Positions 28,406 to 38,143 are shown, counted from the stretch's first letter. The stretch is DNA of 64,000 nucleotides from Thalassoglobus sp. JC818 (GCF_040717535.1 NZ_JBFEFI010000001.1:372001-436000), one strand, 5' to 3'. Made by a program: numbers and translations. The notes: a model not told the origin generated them from the sequence alone.

Positions 28406-29719
28406 TTAGCGGTTATCTTGAGCTGAGACGTTGTCGTCGTGAATTCTCTCATTGGAGTTGTTTGCCAGGGACTGTGGCAACTCCTCGTTCTCGTCTGAGA
28501 TCTCTAATTGAACTGACGATCGAGCGTTTACAGATTGATGGGGATGCTTGACGTTTATCACAGGGCCGATCTGTGCATCATCTTCGTTCTCATCGAAAAT
28601 CAGTTGAGTTTGAACGTGACCGTTCGCAATTCCGCTCGACGCTTCTCGACTCTCACGCCTGGCCTCGATTTGTTTGACCTGCAGCGTTTCCTTTCGCGCA
28701 GCCTCCTGAATTGCTTTCAGATTCTTCTTCGAATACTTATTAAAAATCGAAGACATTGTATTTTCGAGAGTGACTCGACTTCTCTGAAGTGCCCGCCTGG
28801 TTTCGACTCGCATATCGAGAACGTCCTTAAGGTCTTTTTGCGACACTTCCGGGACATGCTTCTTAGAGAGTTTATTCTGCAGGTTACGAGCGGTTTTTAG
28901 CAGTCGCCCTGGGCGATAAAGTTCTGTTTGATCGCCCATCAGTACGATCTCACGAAAAAACTCCAATGTCTCGTCGTCAGAATGCTGACTGCTAATCGAA
29001 TTAAGAAATCCGACTGCCTCGTCGTGCGCGAAACCATACTTCGACGAATCGGTAAGTGATTGCAAAGCTGCTTTCCGAATCACATCTCTTGAAGAGTGAA
29101 GATAGGCTTGGTTGGTCGCCGGATCGAATCCGAGCATCGGCAACACTCTCCACCAGTTCTGTTTCTGTGCGAACTGCCGACGTTGTCCCAAAGTCCAGTT
29201 CGGATAGCAATGTGCAAGAAGTTGTTCAGTGTGTTTGAGAGTCTGATTGTCGAACTGCTCTAGGTCATTGACCAGACGATCGAAATCCGCTCTGGCAGTT
29301 TCCCGTTCCTGATGAGTTAAAGCGTTGACTTGAAGTTCAATCAAGTTTGATAACGTTGCTTCCATCGCTTTGTAGAGTCCATCATCTTCGGTCGCTGTGT
29401 TATCCGCATTGCCGTTCGAGTGAGATCCCAGATGATGAGCAAGATTGTTCGACAATTGGTTCAAACAGATCATCTGTCTTTGCTTAAGCTGCTGCACGTT
29501 CAGTTCGTTGAGTTCCGCAACTGAATCGACACCGCTGAGATTTCGAGCGCGGGAAAGTGCAGAAATCTGAGACAGCCGAAGTTCCGAGTGTTGGACGCTA
29601 TGTGCGCCAAGTCGCGATTGCTCGTTGTCCCACCCCAAATCAGCATCAATAACATCTCCGTCATAGCCCCGGAGTCCGTCACAATCCAGAGAGTTGGATC
29701 TGATTGGAGAGTTACTCAT
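28406..29719 (-). CDS. Helical protein, candidate T3SS substrate
   Basis: 437 residues from the ATG at 29719 (MSNSPIRSNSLDCDGLRGYD); a 12-codon upstream extension to 29755 is possible. The leader is Ser/Asn-rich. The body is alpha-helical with Gln-rich segments (VQQLKQRQMICLNQLSNNLA), and the C-terminal 80 residues are polar. No recognised domain or membrane segment. It is the first gene of a two-gene minus-strand set, divergent from the kinase gene at 30245. Confidence 0.6.
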   Translation of the reverse strand: MSNSPIRSNSLDCDGLRGYDGDVIDADLGWDNEQSRLGAHSVQHSELRLSQISALSRARNLSGVDSVAELNELNVQQLKQRQMICLNQLSNNLAHHLGSHSNGNADNTATEDDGLYKAMEATLSNLIELQVNALTHQERETARADFDRLVNDLEQFDNQTLKHTEQLLAHCYPNWTLGQRRQFAQKQNWWRVLPMLGFDPATNQAYLHSSRDVIRKAALQSLTDSSKYGFAHDEAVGFLNSISSQHSDDETLEFFREIVLMGDQTELYRPGRLLKTARNLQNKLSKKHVPEVSQKDLKDVLDMRVETRRALQRSRVTLENTMSSIFNKYSKKNLKAIQEAARKETLQVKQIEARRESREASSGIANGHVQTQLIFDENEDDAQIGPVINVKHPHQSVNARSSVQLEISDENEELPQSLANNSNERIHDDNVSAQDNR

Positions 29720-30244
29720 AAATCGCCCTTGAGTGGAACTGTCTCTTCGTCGCAAAGTGACTTCGCTCTCATGGAGCCCATAAGCGACTGACTACACGAT
29801 CTTGAAATGCGAATCGGCGCAATCCAACGTTCAGTACGCCCTCCAAATGCGTCTCTTGCAGAGTATTCCCGGCCTTTGAAGACGGCCGTGTTTCGAGAAA
29901 TCACCATCTGTCCGGTTTGCAGTGGCTTCAGGACCTCATCCCAATTCTCCGAGTCTCAGGCGACATGGGCATTCTTGCCGTTCCTGGTACCAACTGTAGC
30001 GATTTCAGCGGATTCTTCAGTCAGTCGGTTGGAACCACCTGTCTCAGAAATTATTCACATTGGCCGCCGCATTCTACGCAAGTGCGAGCTACGGTTACCT
30101 AACCCGCCACATTTACGCACACCTTGTAAAGCAGTCATTAATCACCACCGTTGGACACGACTTTATGCGAATTGTCCACAGCACAGTTCGACGAGTTCGT
30201 CAGATTCAAGCTGACGGTCTCTCTCCATTTGGGAGGGCGATCTG
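29720..30244. promoter_or_regulatory. Divergent intergenic region upstream of kinase-sctD block
   Basis: 525 bp between the candidate substrate gene (minus) and the kinase gene (plus). It must contain promoters for both directions and probably the main promoter of the apparatus operon. A GGGAGGG SD (about 30230) precedes the kinase ATG. An open frame at 29807-30214 has no SD and no recognisable product. No operator could be identified by eye. Confidence 0.4.
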
Positions 30245-31591
30245 ATGGCCGTGCTGTCGTCCAATGACCTGCTAGCTCAGACAATCTCATCCGATTGTCC
30301 ATCTGATCAAGAACTGACGTGCCTGTTAAACGACCAATTGGCAATTGATATCAAGAGCCGCATTGAGCAACACGTCGAGTCCTGCGAACGCTGTCAGCAG
30401 TGGTTAGAGCTTGCGGCCAGCTGCGATTTAGTGGACTCGCACCAGTGGTCGCATCCTGAATCTTCGACGGACTCTCAGACAAGTTCCGTCATCCATGTTG
30501 TGGAGAAAGAAACGCCCAATTGGAATGTGATTCAGAATCGCGAGACGTCGCCTGAACGGCTGAATGAAATGCGGATTCAGGACCGAATCCTCAGTCCGAG
30601 TCTCTTCCCCAGCGAAACTTCACAACTGGAAGTCATCAACGTCCTCGGTGAGGGCGGCATGGCTGTTGTTTTTCTCTGTCACGACGAGCTGTCCGACCGG
30701 GAACTTGCCGTCAAAGTGCTACGACACCGCTACGTTACTGACTACGAGGCCCGCGAGCGATTCTTACACGAAGCCGAAATACAGTCGCGTCTCCTGGGAC
30801 AGGGCGTCCCTGAAGTCTTCCAGTGGGGCGAACTCATTGACGGGCGATCATTTATCGTAATGGAATACTGGCCGGGCGTGACCGTATCGGAATCATTCTT
30901 CGGTGAAATGCGTCAAGAGACGTCAACACGCGAAATTCTGTTTCTGATGCACCAGGTATGTGAAATCGTTGCGAGAGCCCATGCAAACGGAGTGGTTCAC
31001 CGCGACTTGAAGCCATCGAACTTTCTGATTGATCAAGATGGTCAAGTCGCCGTCCTTGATTGGGGGCTTGCGAAAAACAATTTCGGCCCATCGCAAGTCT
31101 TTGACAGTTCGGCCGATTCCGCATTTCCCAGGTCAATCACGAACCTTTGTCGATCCGTTGTCGGGACGCCAGGTTACAGTGCACCGGAACAGGTGTCGGG
31201 AAACACAATTGAGCCGACCGCGGATGTTTATTCACTCGGAGTGATTCTCGCGGAACTGCTCGCCGGAGAGCGAATTAAAGATCTCCATCGATCGTTTCAC
31301 ACCCCTGACGAAAACTATAACAATTCAGAACGAATTGTGAGTGAGTTGATCGCTGCTGGAGTATCTGGCTCTCTGGTCCAAATGATTCGCTGTTGCCTGA
31401 ACTCCGATCCTCAGCAGCGGTTCACGTCTGCCAAAGAGATGGCAGATTGCCTCGCTCAACTGCTACGTACATACAACTTCTCTGAGATTTGTCTCGTGGC
31501 ACGTGCACGACGCCACACCTCTGCTCCAATGACAGCCCGCACGATTCGCAGATTGCTGAATCCTCGGAATTCTTCCGCTGAACTGCAATAA
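30245..31591 (+). CDS. Hanks-type Ser/Thr protein kinase with N-terminal zinc-finger-like motif
   Basis: 448 residues. The N-terminus carries a C-x-x-C type motif (CPSDQELTCLL then HVESCERCQQW) resembling the zinc-binding anti-sigma (zf-HC2) motif often found in planctomycete kinases. The kinase domain covers about 132-410: GEGGMAVVFLC, LAVKVLR, VVHRDLKPSNFLI, LDWGLAK (DWG instead of DFG, a common active variant) and GTPGYSAPEQVSG. There is no clear transmembrane helix, so it is probably cytoplasmic. It is the gene directly upstream of sctD, 102 bp away, and could be co-transcribed with the apparatus operon. Control of secretion is an inference. Confidence 0.9.
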   Translation: MAVLSSNDLLAQTISSDCPSDQELTCLLNDQLAIDIKSRIEQHVESCERCQQWLELAASCDLVDSHQWSHPESSTDSQTSSVIHVVEKETPNWNVIQNRETSPERLNEMRIQDRILSPSLFPSETSQLEVINVLGEGGMAVVFLCHDELSDRELAVKVLRHRYVTDYEARERFLHEAEIQSRLLGQGVPEVFQWGELIDGRSFIVMEYWPGVTVSESFFGEMRQETSTREILFLMHQVCEIVARAHANGVVHRDLKPSNFLIDQDGQVAVLDWGLAKNNFGPSQVFDSSADSAFPRSITNLCRSVVGTPGYSAPEQVSGNTIEPTADVYSLGVILAELLAGERIKDLHRSFHTPDENYNNSERIVSELIAAGVSGSLVQMIRCCLNSDPQQRFTSAKEMADCLAQLLRTYNFSEICLVARARRHTSAPMTARTIRRLLNPRNSSAELQ

Positions 31592-31609
31592 ACTCCTGCA
31601 AGAGAATCT

Positions 31610-31681
31610 GGGCAGCTTCGTTCTTTAGGCACCGCTGAAGGATCGTGTTCCTTCAGCTCTGTCTGCAAGAATTAGCTGCCC
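31610..31681 (+). promoter_or_regulatory. Nested RNA hairpin in the leader of sctD
   Basis: Four helices stack symmetrically. GGGCAGCT (31610-31617) pairs with AGCTGCCC (31674-31681). TTCTT (31621-31625) pairs with AAGAA (31667-31671). AGGCA (31627-31631) pairs with TGTCT (31660-31664, one G-T pair). GCTGAAGGA (31634-31642) pairs with TCCTTCAGC (31649-31657) around a 6-base loop. The hairpin ends exactly where the GAGG SD of sctD (31682-31685) begins. It lacks a T-run, so it is more likely a translational control, processing or mRNA stability element than a plain terminator. Confidence 0.6.
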
Positions 31682-31693
31682 GAGGTTCCTCCA

Positions 31694-32950
31694 GTGCGAT
31701 ACCTGCTGAAGATCTTTTCAGGTCCACACATCGGCGCGGAAGTCGAACTCCCGACCGGGGAATCCACGATCGGCAGCAGCGACGACTGTGATCTCGTCCT
31801 CACTGATCGACTGATCGCTGAACAACATGTCGCCGTCAGTGTCTCCGACTCTTCCATCTCTATTCGACAGCTTGGATCAGAAGCAGTCCTGGTGGATGGG
31901 AAGCCTGTCGACTCGGCAGAACTTCGTCCGTTTCAGTACTTCACAATTGGCACAACGCATCTAGCGATTGGACCGGCAGATAAACCGTGGCCGCATTTTG
32001 ATCTGTCCGATTTTCAACTTCGGCCACCAGTCGAAGAAGCCGAACCGAGTCAAGAACTCGACGACGTTCAGTCCGAATCAGATGCGACCGAAACCAGCGT
32101 CACACCGGCTGAGACTCAATTGAGTCAGAGCAGGGGATCTCGACGATTTCCTGTCATGATCACCTCGGTTGCCTTGTTTTTTGCTTTGAACGCAGCACTC
32201 GTCTTTGCAGGGTTCTCGAACAATTGGCTCGATTCGAAACCTGAGACCACTTCTGAACAGGCCAATGATATAGAAGCAGAGAGAAGTAACTTCGAAAGGC
32301 TCGTGAAGGAATTCTCACCTGGCGTCGAAGTCGATGAGTCAAATCAACGACTCGAGTTGACCGGATATGTCATCCGTGAAACGGACCGTGAACAGTTGCT
32401 CGAAGCTGCGAAGAACATTGATCCCCACGTCATCTTCAAAGTTCGATCGACAGAGTCACTCTTGGCAGTTGTAAACGAAATCTTATCTCAAGCTGAGCTG
32501 GAACAAACTTGGTCGGCTTCAATAACCAACCCGGGAGTTATCAAAATCTCCGGCACACTCGAGACACGGTCCACCGATTCTGAAGAACTGCTCAGAAAGA
32601 CTTTGGAAAGGATCGAGAAAGATGTGCCACTCAAGGAATTACTGGTCGACGTAACGAAAACTCGTTCGATTCTCGAAGAATCCGAAGTGATCGCGGAAGT
32701 TAATCTTAGCGAAGACTCAGACACTCAGACCGTACCGACTCCACCAACGGAACGACTCTTGAGAAGCAATCCGATTCCAATCATCGACGTCCGTATTGCT
32801 AACGACCGAGTTTTTACGCTGCCCAATGGAATCCAGATTTCGGTAGGCGGACGACTCTCGGATGGATCGCGAGTGGAAGAAATCGAATTTGAGCACGCCA
32901 TCGTGCGGACGAAATCCGGTCAAAGAATGATTGTCCCCTTCGGACTCTAA
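31694..32950 (+). CDS. sctD: SctD, T3SS inner-membrane ring protein (YscD/PrgH family)
   Basis: 418 residues from a GTG start with a GAGG SD 8 bases upstream. The cytoplasmic N-terminus is an FHA-like fold (about 1-98: LLKIFSGPHIGAEVELPTGE, STIGSSDDCDLVLTD). One transmembrane helix follows (about 152-174, FPVMITSVALFFALNAALVF), then a periplasmic region with BON-like ring-building segments (LELTGYVIRETDREQLLEAA, VIKISGTLETRSTDSEELLR). That is the standard SctD architecture. The residues that bind phosphothreonine in true FHA domains are degenerate: the usual GR is GS and the usual SxxH is AEQH. It opens the apparatus block. Confidence 0.88.
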   Translation: MRYLLKIFSGPHIGAEVELPTGESTIGSSDDCDLVLTDRLIAEQHVAVSVSDSSISIRQLGSEAVLVDGKPVDSAELRPFQYFTIGTTHLAIGPADKPWPHFDLSDFQLRPPVEEAEPSQELDDVQSESDATETSVTPAETQLSQSRGSRRFPVMITSVALFFALNAALVFAGFSNNWLDSKPETTSEQANDIEAERSNFERLVKEFSPGVEVDESNQRLELTGYVIRETDREQLLEAAKNIDPHVIFKVRSTESLLAVVNEILSQAELEQTWSASITNPGVIKISGTLETRSTDSEELLRKTLERIEKDVPLKELLVDVTKTRSILEESEVIAEVNLSEDSDTQTVPTPPTERLLRSNPIPIIDVRIANDRVFTLPNGIQISVGGRLSDGSRVEEIEFEHAIVRTKSGQRMIVPFGL

Positions 32951-32959
32951 GGAACCATC

Positions 32960-33232
32960 ATGCAACTTAAACAACTTCGAGAACACTTCATTGTTACAGA
33001 CCTGGAACGGCGACTGAAAGCAGATCACACCGGTCTCGAACGAGATCAGATTCTCAATGAACTGACCGAATGGGAACTTCAGATTGAATCCCAAAAGAGA
33101 GCCGGTCTTTCATCGGAAGAATTTGCTGTCGCTGAAAGACTGCTCCGCAGTTTACGGGTCTCAGTGAATGTCGTTCGTGAAACTTGGAACACGTTGAACA
33201 CATCTCGCAAAGTTCTCGGATCAACCAGTTAA
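32960..33232 (+). CDS. YscE/SsaE-like needle co-chaperone
   Basis: 90 residues with an AAGGA SD. It is all-helical with the family pattern: LEELERRL-like opening (LERRLKADHTGLERDQILNE), a middle basic helix, RAGLSSEEFAVAERLLRSL, and a C-terminal helix ending in VVRETWNTL. YscE-type proteins bind the needle subunit together with YscG to stop it polymerising in the cytoplasm. Its location between sctD and sctF matches this role. The assignment rests on size, helix layout and position, because the family is poorly conserved. Confidence 0.68.
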   Translation: MQLKQLREHFIVTDLERRLKADHTGLERDQILNELTEWELQIESQKRAGLSSEEFAVAERLLRSLRVSVNVVRETWNTLNTSRKVLGSTS

Positions 33233-33294
33233 CCCATGAGCATCCACCTTACTTCCAGCACACACTAACTCTTGATGTCAGTTGAGGAATTCTT

Positions 33295-33549
33295 ATGACT
33301 ACATACAGTCCTACACTCGACTTCGGATTGAATTCCGTTGAAGAAGTCGTTGTTACAACGCTTTCTGATCTCGAAACAGCAGTTGAAACAGCCATTTCGA
33401 ATGCGGCTCTTGATGATGAGCTCTCAACGGGCGAAGCGTTGGAGCTGCAATACGAACTCGCCAAGTGGGCACTGCTCTACGAAACCAGCAGTAACATCGG
33501 CAAGAAAATCGACGATGCGATCGCCAATACTGTGGCCAACATGCGCTAA
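33295..33549 (+). CDS. sctF: SctF, T3SS needle subunit
   Basis: 84 residues, the usual length for YscF/CdsF. It has a helix-turn-helix layout with an acidic N-terminal helix (SVEEVVVTTLSDLETAVETA) and the conserved C-terminal helix ALELQYELAKWALLYETSSN followed by IGKKIDDAIANTVANMR. That helix matches the family pattern of Q-x-x-x-x-x-W followed by a Ser-rich turn and Lys/Ile repeats. It polymerises into the extracellular needle. It has its own SD (TTGAGGAA) and a 62-bp upstream gap, which would allow strong translation. Confidence 0.82.
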   Translation: MTTYSPTLDFGLNSVEEVVVTTLSDLETAVETAISNAALDDELSTGEALELQYELAKWALLYETSSNIGKKIDDAIANTVANMR

Positions 33550-33624
33550 GCGATTCTCTTCGCAGAACGCGTTCTTTTCACTCTGACGCTTTCAGGGCGT
33601 TCGAATACATCGAACGATTCGATC

Positions 33625-34026
33625 ATGGACATTTCTCAGAACCTTTCTCAACTCATGCTTGAAATTGGCATGATGGCAGCCTGGCGAGGTGAAACCCAAG
33701 AAGCCCGCGTCATTCTTGACGGGCTGAAAGCGGTTCGTCCTGAAAGTGCGAGCCTAGAGGTTGGGACAGCCATTGCACTCCTCAACGAGGGGAAATCCGG
33801 TATTGCCATGCACGTTCTTGAAGAGGCGCTGAAGAAGGACCCAGAATCGAGTTTTGCCAGATATCTCCTCGCTCTGACTCACAAATTGAATGGTTTGGAA
33901 GATCGGAGCCGGACATTGTGTGTTGAAGTCATGGAGAACTCTTCCGACGACATTGCGGCCGACCTTGCTCGTTCACTCATGCAGATTCCCGCCGGCGGAT
34001 TGTCTTTTCATCACACTCCAGCCTGA
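33625..34026 (+). CDS. YscG-like TPR chaperone of the needle subunit
   Basis: 133 residues forming three TPR-like helical pairs: LMLEIGMMAAWRGETQEARV, LEVGTAIALLNEGKSGIAMH and FARYLLALTHKLNGLEDRSR. YscG/PscG is a small TPR protein that, with YscE, holds the needle monomer. Its position directly after sctF and the presence of the YscE-like gene support this. It could otherwise be a general SycD-type chaperone, but it is shorter. Confidence 0.72.
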   Translation: MDISQNLSQLMLEIGMMAAWRGETQEARVILDGLKAVRPESASLEVGTAIALLNEGKSGIAMHVLEEALKKDPESSFARYLLALTHKLNGLEDRSRTLCVEVMENSSDDIAADLARSLMQIPAGGLSFHHTPA

Positions 34027-34069
34027 AGAATTTGAAGTCTAAACTTCTTTAGTAAAGATTGGCACGAAG

Positions 34070-34504
34070 ATGGAACAAATCGCCGCCCAGACGATGGCGT
34101 CAACGCTTGCAGACTCGGCGGGACACGTCGAGCCAGTCGAGGTCACCTGGAACTCGGAGTTTGTCGCTCCGGCCGATCAGGGACAATTCGAGAATGCACT
34201 CGTCGAGTTTGACAACTTTCAGCAACAGCCTTCACAAGCGATCGACGGTTTGAATCAACTGGCCAAGACTCCTTACGAAGGAACGATCGGCAATGTCATT
34301 CTCGACAATCTGCGAAGCCTGAAAATTAAAGAAGAGAGTGTTCAGGCAAACGTTCTGGGAACGCTCGACAAGGGTGAGTTGAATCCGAGTGAGATGCTTA
34401 AAGTCCAGTTTCACATGATGTCGCTGAGTGTCGAAATCCAGACAACCTCTAACATGGCCCATCATGGAGTTGAGGACGTCAAGACAATTATGCGTGGCCA
34501 ATAA
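34070..34504 (+). CDS. sctI: SctI, T3SS inner rod protein
   Basis: 144 residues. The C-terminal 45 residues, LNPSEMLKVQFHMMSLSVEI followed by QTTSNMAHHGVEDVKTIMRG, match the conserved YscI/PrgJ end: P-x-x-x-L-x-x-Q, then a helix ending in a basic Q/G tail. The N-terminal half is variable, as usual. SctI connects the export gate to the needle inside the basal body and is itself secreted early. It sits between the needle chaperone and sctJ, as in Ysc systems. Confidence 0.82.
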   Translation: MEQIAAQTMASTLADSAGHVEPVEVTWNSEFVAPADQGQFENALVEFDNFQQQPSQAIDGLNQLAKTPYEGTIGNVILDNLRSLKIKEESVQANVLGTLDKGELNPSEMLKVQFHMMSLSVEIQTTSNMAHHGVEDVKTIMRGQ

Positions 34505-34546
34505 CTTTCGATCCATCCTTACACGACGAACACCGACGACCAAACT

Positions 34547-35416
34547 ATGGACATTCTAAACCGCATATCGACGACGTTGAGGATTGGACGGCCGACGTTC
34601 GCATTGACTGCGTTCGTCCTCCTGCTTCTTTCCGGTTGCTCAGATGTCGATCTCTACTCAAATCTTCATGAGCGAGAAGCCAACGAAATGATGGCGATCC
34701 TTCTCGATGGTGGGATCTCATGCACCAAGGGGGAAGGCGACGAAGACCAGACCTGGAAGCTGAAAGTCGGATCTGAAAACTTCTCTCGGGCTGTTAAAAT
34801 CCTCACTGCTTCGGGATATCCCACTGATCGTCATGTGCGGATGGGTGACGTCTTCAAAAAGTCCGGCCTAGTTTCATCGCCGACTGAAGATCGAATCCGT
34901 TTTGTTTACGCACTCTCGGAAGAGATCGCTGAAACCATTTCTCGAATTGACGGCGTCGTCGATTCAAGAGTCCACGTCGTTCTGCCTGACAACGATCCAT
35001 TCTCGGACAGTACAAAGCCGTCATCAGCTTCTGTTTACATAAAACACCGTTCCGATGTCGATCTCACGGCAGAGAAAATGGAGATTAAGGACCTCGTTGC
35101 CAAGAGTATCGAAGGACTCGCAAGCGATGAGATTGAGGTCTTCCTTGACGAAGTAGAACCCATCGCTCCGCCTCCTGAAGAAGGTGCCTCCTACTCACAA
35201 GTTTTTGGGATAACGATTGCGACGACTTCGCTGAAGAAATTCTGGATCATCGGCGGCAGTATCGCTGGCATCGCAGTCTTATGCCTTGTGCTCACATTGT
35301 GGCTGGGATGGAGAGACTATCAGTCCCGGCACAAGTCCGCGACGCAAAACGGTTCCGGCGGTTCAACTTCGCGCGTTGATAGCCGCATTCGCCAGAACGG
35401 AACTGTGACAGCGTGA
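34547..35416 (+). CDS. sctJ: SctJ, T3SS inner-membrane ring lipoprotein
   Basis: 289 residues. A lipoprotein signal ends LLLSGC (Cys31), followed by the YscJ/FliF core: VDLYSNLHEREANEMMAILL, GYPTDRHVRMGDVFKKSGLV, ELSxxI-like (LSEEIAETISRIDGVVDSRV), HVVLP and KSIEGL. A C-terminal transmembrane helix (about 229-250, IIGGSIAGIAVLCLVLTLW) and a short cytoplasmic tail complete the family layout. It forms the inner membrane ring with SctD. The stop overlaps the next start. Confidence 0.95.
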   Translation: MDILNRISTTLRIGRPTFALTAFVLLLLSGCSDVDLYSNLHEREANEMMAILLDGGISCTKGEGDEDQTWKLKVGSENFSRAVKILTASGYPTDRHVRMGDVFKKSGLVSSPTEDRIRFVYALSEEIAETISRIDGVVDSRVHVVLPDNDPFSDSTKPSSASVYIKHRSDVDLTAEKMEIKDLVAKSIEGLASDEIEVFLDEVEPIAPPPEEGASYSQVFGITIATTSLKKFWIIGGSIAGIAVLCLVLTLWLGWRDYQSRHKSATQNGSGGSTSRVDSRIRQNGTVTA

Positions 35417-36114
35417 GTAGTGTTATGACGCAATCACAAATGTGCCATTGGATGGAGACACATCCGCAGCTTGCCACAATGGTGATGAGATTCAATCACC
35501 CACTCGCTTCAACGATCCACCCGGAACGACGAACGTGGGATTCGACGCTCAACTTGACAGCGATTGAATCAACAGCCCGCGGTCGTCGAAGAATGTCACG
35601 CGAATTGCAAAGCACTCTTCAACTCGCTGATTCGGCGTTCTTCGATTTTGAACCACCACTCCGTCGGTTCGCATTGCTCACGTGGGAGGAACTGAAGCGC
35701 CTCGTGACTCTGGCAGGTGCCGTTTGTGTTGGTAAGAGCATCACCAGGCTGATTCGTCGCGACGACCGTAAGCGAGTCTGTGATCAACTTGGAGAGGACC
35801 TATTTCAGTTCGCAGTACAGAAATCACAGCTCACGTCCAACTTCCCGCAATATGACTGTGATGTCAGTGACCTTAGCAGTGAACGAATGGAAATCGTGGG
35901 CTGGAATTTATTCGCATCGTGCTACGTCGATGAACCGGCAGCGTTTTTAACGCGGCTGCAATTGAAGGCCCCCCGCAAGATTACACTGATGAAGCCATTG
36001 GAGAACGAGTTCGATGCTCTCCTGAATTCGACGGGTCGTCAGTCGGTACTCCAACACCTTAAGAAAATCACGATCTCAGAAATCCGACCGGATCTGGCCA
36101 CATGTTTCGAATAG
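35413..36114 (+). CDS. sctK: SctK, T3SS sorting platform adaptor
   Basis: 233 residues. The GTG start overlaps the sctJ stop (GTGA); an ATG at 35425 is an alternative. The sequence is divergent, with a helical core: FEPPLRRFALLTWEELKRLV, then LAGAVCVGKSITRLIRRDDR, and VGWNLFASCYVDEPAAFLTR. It fits YscK/OrgA-type proteins, which link the SctQ pods to the SctD ring. Identification rests largely on the fixed order sctJ-sctK-sctL-sctN and on the length (YscK is about 210 residues). Confidence 0.8.
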   Translation: MSSVMTQSQMCHWMETHPQLATMVMRFNHPLASTIHPERRTWDSTLNLTAIESTARGRRRMSRELQSTLQLADSAFFDFEPPLRRFALLTWEELKRLVTLAGAVCVGKSITRLIRRDDRKRVCDQLGEDLFQFAVQKSQLTSNFPQYDCDVSDLSSERMEIVGWNLFASCYVDEPAAFLTRLQLKAPRKITLMKPLENEFDALLNSTGRQSVLQHLKKITISEIRPDLATCFE

Positions 36115-36800
36115 TCCATGAAAGTCATCACCTGCCGACGAATCGCAAGCTGGTCAAGCGCGAAGATGTTATCGCAGCTTTGACGGCTGATCAGATTGTC
36201 GCTCAAGCAGAAGCAGATGCCGCACAGATTCGGCTCGATGCTCAGCTGGAATACGAAAACCAACAGCGCCAGGGTTACGAGGATGGTCTCGAACTTGCGA
36301 AGATCGAGCGAACGACTCTGATGACTGAGGCTGTACAGCAAACAACTGCATACTATGCCCAAGTCGAACAACGGATGATCGCCGTCGTCCAACGTTCTCT
36401 TCACAACATTCTTGGCGAAATTGATGACCACCAGTTGATTTATCAATCAGTCCGCGAGGGACTGAACTGGGCGCGAAATCAGTCGCGCATCACTCTTCGG
36501 ATCCATCCGCAGCATATTAATGGATTGCGTCGACGAGTGGACGAACTCAAGTCGCTTTACCCCTCGGTCGAAATCATCGACCTCGAACCAGACTCCCATA
36601 TGTCTGCCCACCAATGCGTCGTCGAGACGGAGATCGGTTCGATTGATGCGAGCGTTGATGCTCAGTGTGAAGCAGTTATTCGATCGCTCACTCAATCAAT
36701 CCAAGACCGACATTCGAAAACGTTCTCCAATGGCCTGAAGAATGCCGAACTCTCGGAACCGGCGTCGGCGATTCTGGATGAGCAAAGAAAGGAGTCGTAG
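36102..36800 (+). CDS. sctL: SctL, T3SS ATPase stator
   Basis: 232 residues, starting inside the sctK end (13-bp overlap). The N-terminal half is a long charged helix ([20 protein letters not shown]) as in FliH/YscL. The C-terminal half holds the conserved globular part ([48 protein letters not shown]). SctL dimers connect SctQ to the SctN ATPase and restrain it. Confidence 0.93.
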   Translation: MFRIVHESHHLPTNRKLVKREDVIAALTADQIVAQAEADAAQIRLDAQLEYENQQRQGYEDGLELAKIERTTLMTEAVQQTTAYYAQVEQRMIAVVQRSLHNILGEIDDHQLIYQSVREGLNWARNQSRITLRIHPQHINGLRRRVDELKSLYPSVEIIDLEPDSHMSAHQCVVETEIGSIDASVDAQCEAVIRSLTQSIQDRHSKTFSNGLKNAELSEPASAILDEQRKES

Positions 36801-36802
36801 AC

Positions 36803-38131
36803 GTGACGATTGCTACACCCTTCGAACATATCACCGACATCTTCGAATCAGCCTTGGAAACCGTTCCTCCTCGTCCTGTCACGGGTCGTGTCACACAGAT
36901 CATCGGAACAATTATCCAAGCTGCAATTCCAGACGTTCAGGTCGGAGAACTCGTGCTCTTGCATGACCCGACCAGAAACATTGAGCTAGAAGCAGAAGTT
37001 GTTGGCATCCAGAAAGAGACTGCTTTTCTCACACCACTAGGTGAGTTGCTTGGTTTGTCGGCACGGACCGAAGTCGTCCCGACCGGCAAAACACATCAAA
37101 TTGGAGTGGGATCGCAACTACTGGGTCGTGTCCTCGATGGACTCGGGAATCCCATCGACGGGAAGAGCGAACTGGAATACCAGGAACACTATCCAGTTTA
37201 TGGCGAACCGCCGAATCCGATGAAGCGAAACATCATCGACCGACCAATTCAGCTCGGCGTTCGTGCTTTGGATTCTCTCCTGACCTGCGGCGAAGGTCAG
37301 CGGATGGGAATTTTTGCTGCAGCCGGAGTTGGGAAGAGCACATTACTGGCATCGCTGATGAGAAATTGCGATGCCGACGTCACTGTACTTGCATTGATCG
37401 GAGAGCGTGGACGTGAGGTCCGTGAGTTCATCGATCACGATCTCGGTGAAGAAGGCCTGAAACGCTCAGTCCTTGTCGTTTCGACATCTGATCGGCCACC
37501 GATGGAGCGACTTAAAGCAGCCCACGTTGCAACGGCCATTGCCGAATACTTTCGCGATCAGGGCAAGAAAGTCCTGTTGATGATGGACTCTGTGACTCGT
37601 TTTGCCCGTGCTCAAAGAGACGTCGGACTGGCAGCAGGCGAACCGCCGACACGTCGCGGATTCCCGCCCTCAGTCTTTTCAGCTTTGCCACAATTGATGG
37701 AGAGAGCAGGGCAGTCAGACAAGGGTTCTATCACAGCCCTTTATACTGTTCTTGTCGAGGGAGATGACATGACTGAACCGGTCGCGGACGAGACGCGATC
37801 GATTCTTGATGGACACATCATCCTTTCGCGCAAGCTCGCAGCAGCTAATCATTATCCAGCTGTTGACGTGTTGGAAAGTGTCAGCCGGGTCTTTAACACA
37901 ATTGTCACCCCCGAACATCAGGAGGCTGCATCTCGAGTGCGAAACCTGCTGTCGAAGTATCAAGATGTCGAGATGCTGATCAAACTTGGTGAATACCAAC
38001 CTGGAAATGATCCCGACACAGACGAAGCTGTCCGCAAGATTGACCAGATCAATGCGTTCCTACAACAGAAGACGTCTGAACAATCGATGTTTGACGACAT
38101 GGTCCACCAACTTGCTCAGATCGCAAAGTAA
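36803..38131 (+). CDS. sctN: SctN, T3SS ATPase
   Basis: 442 residues from a GTG start with AAGGAG 8 bases upstream. It is related to F1-beta/FliI. The P-loop is AAAGVGKST at about 172-180, Walker B is [20 protein letters not shown], followed by the injectisome/flagellar signature [20 protein letters not shown] and [20 protein letters not shown], then [11 protein letters not shown]. It unfolds substrates and strips chaperones at the cytoplasmic gate. The context with sctL before and sctO after is canonical. Confidence 0.97.
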   Translation: MTIATPFEHITDIFESALETVPPRPVTGRVTQIIGTIIQAAIPDVQVGELVLLHDPTRNIELEAEVVGIQKETAFLTPLGELLGLSARTEVVPTGKTHQIGVGSQLLGRVLDGLGNPIDGKSELEYQEHYPVYGEPPNPMKRNIIDRPIQLGVRALDSLLTCGEGQRMGIFAAAGVGKSTLLASLMRNCDADVTVLALIGERGREVREFIDHDLGEEGLKRSVLVVSTSDRPPMERLKAAHVATAIAEYFRDQGKKVLLMMDSVTRFARAQRDVGLAAGEPPTRRGFPPSVFSALPQLMERAGQSDKGSITALYTVLVEGDDMTEPVADETRSILDGHIILSRKLAAANHYPAVDVLESVSRVFNTIVTPEHQEAASRVRNLLSKYQDVEMLIKLGEYQPGNDPDTDEAVRKIDQINAFLQQKTSEQSMFDDMVHQLAQIAK

Positions 38132-38143
38132 ATCCGCAAACTG

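Noticed and set aside
29807-30214. 135-codon plus-strand frame in the divergent region before the kinase
   Set aside because: No SD, no domain, Ser/Pro-rich shadow-like composition; the region is better explained as a promoter area.
31694-32000. FHA domain of SctD as a phosphothreonine reader for the adjacent kinase
   Set aside because: The residues that bind phosphothreonine are degenerate (GS for GR, AEQH for SxxH, DG for NG), as in other SctD proteins, so phosphate reading cannot be claimed from sequence.
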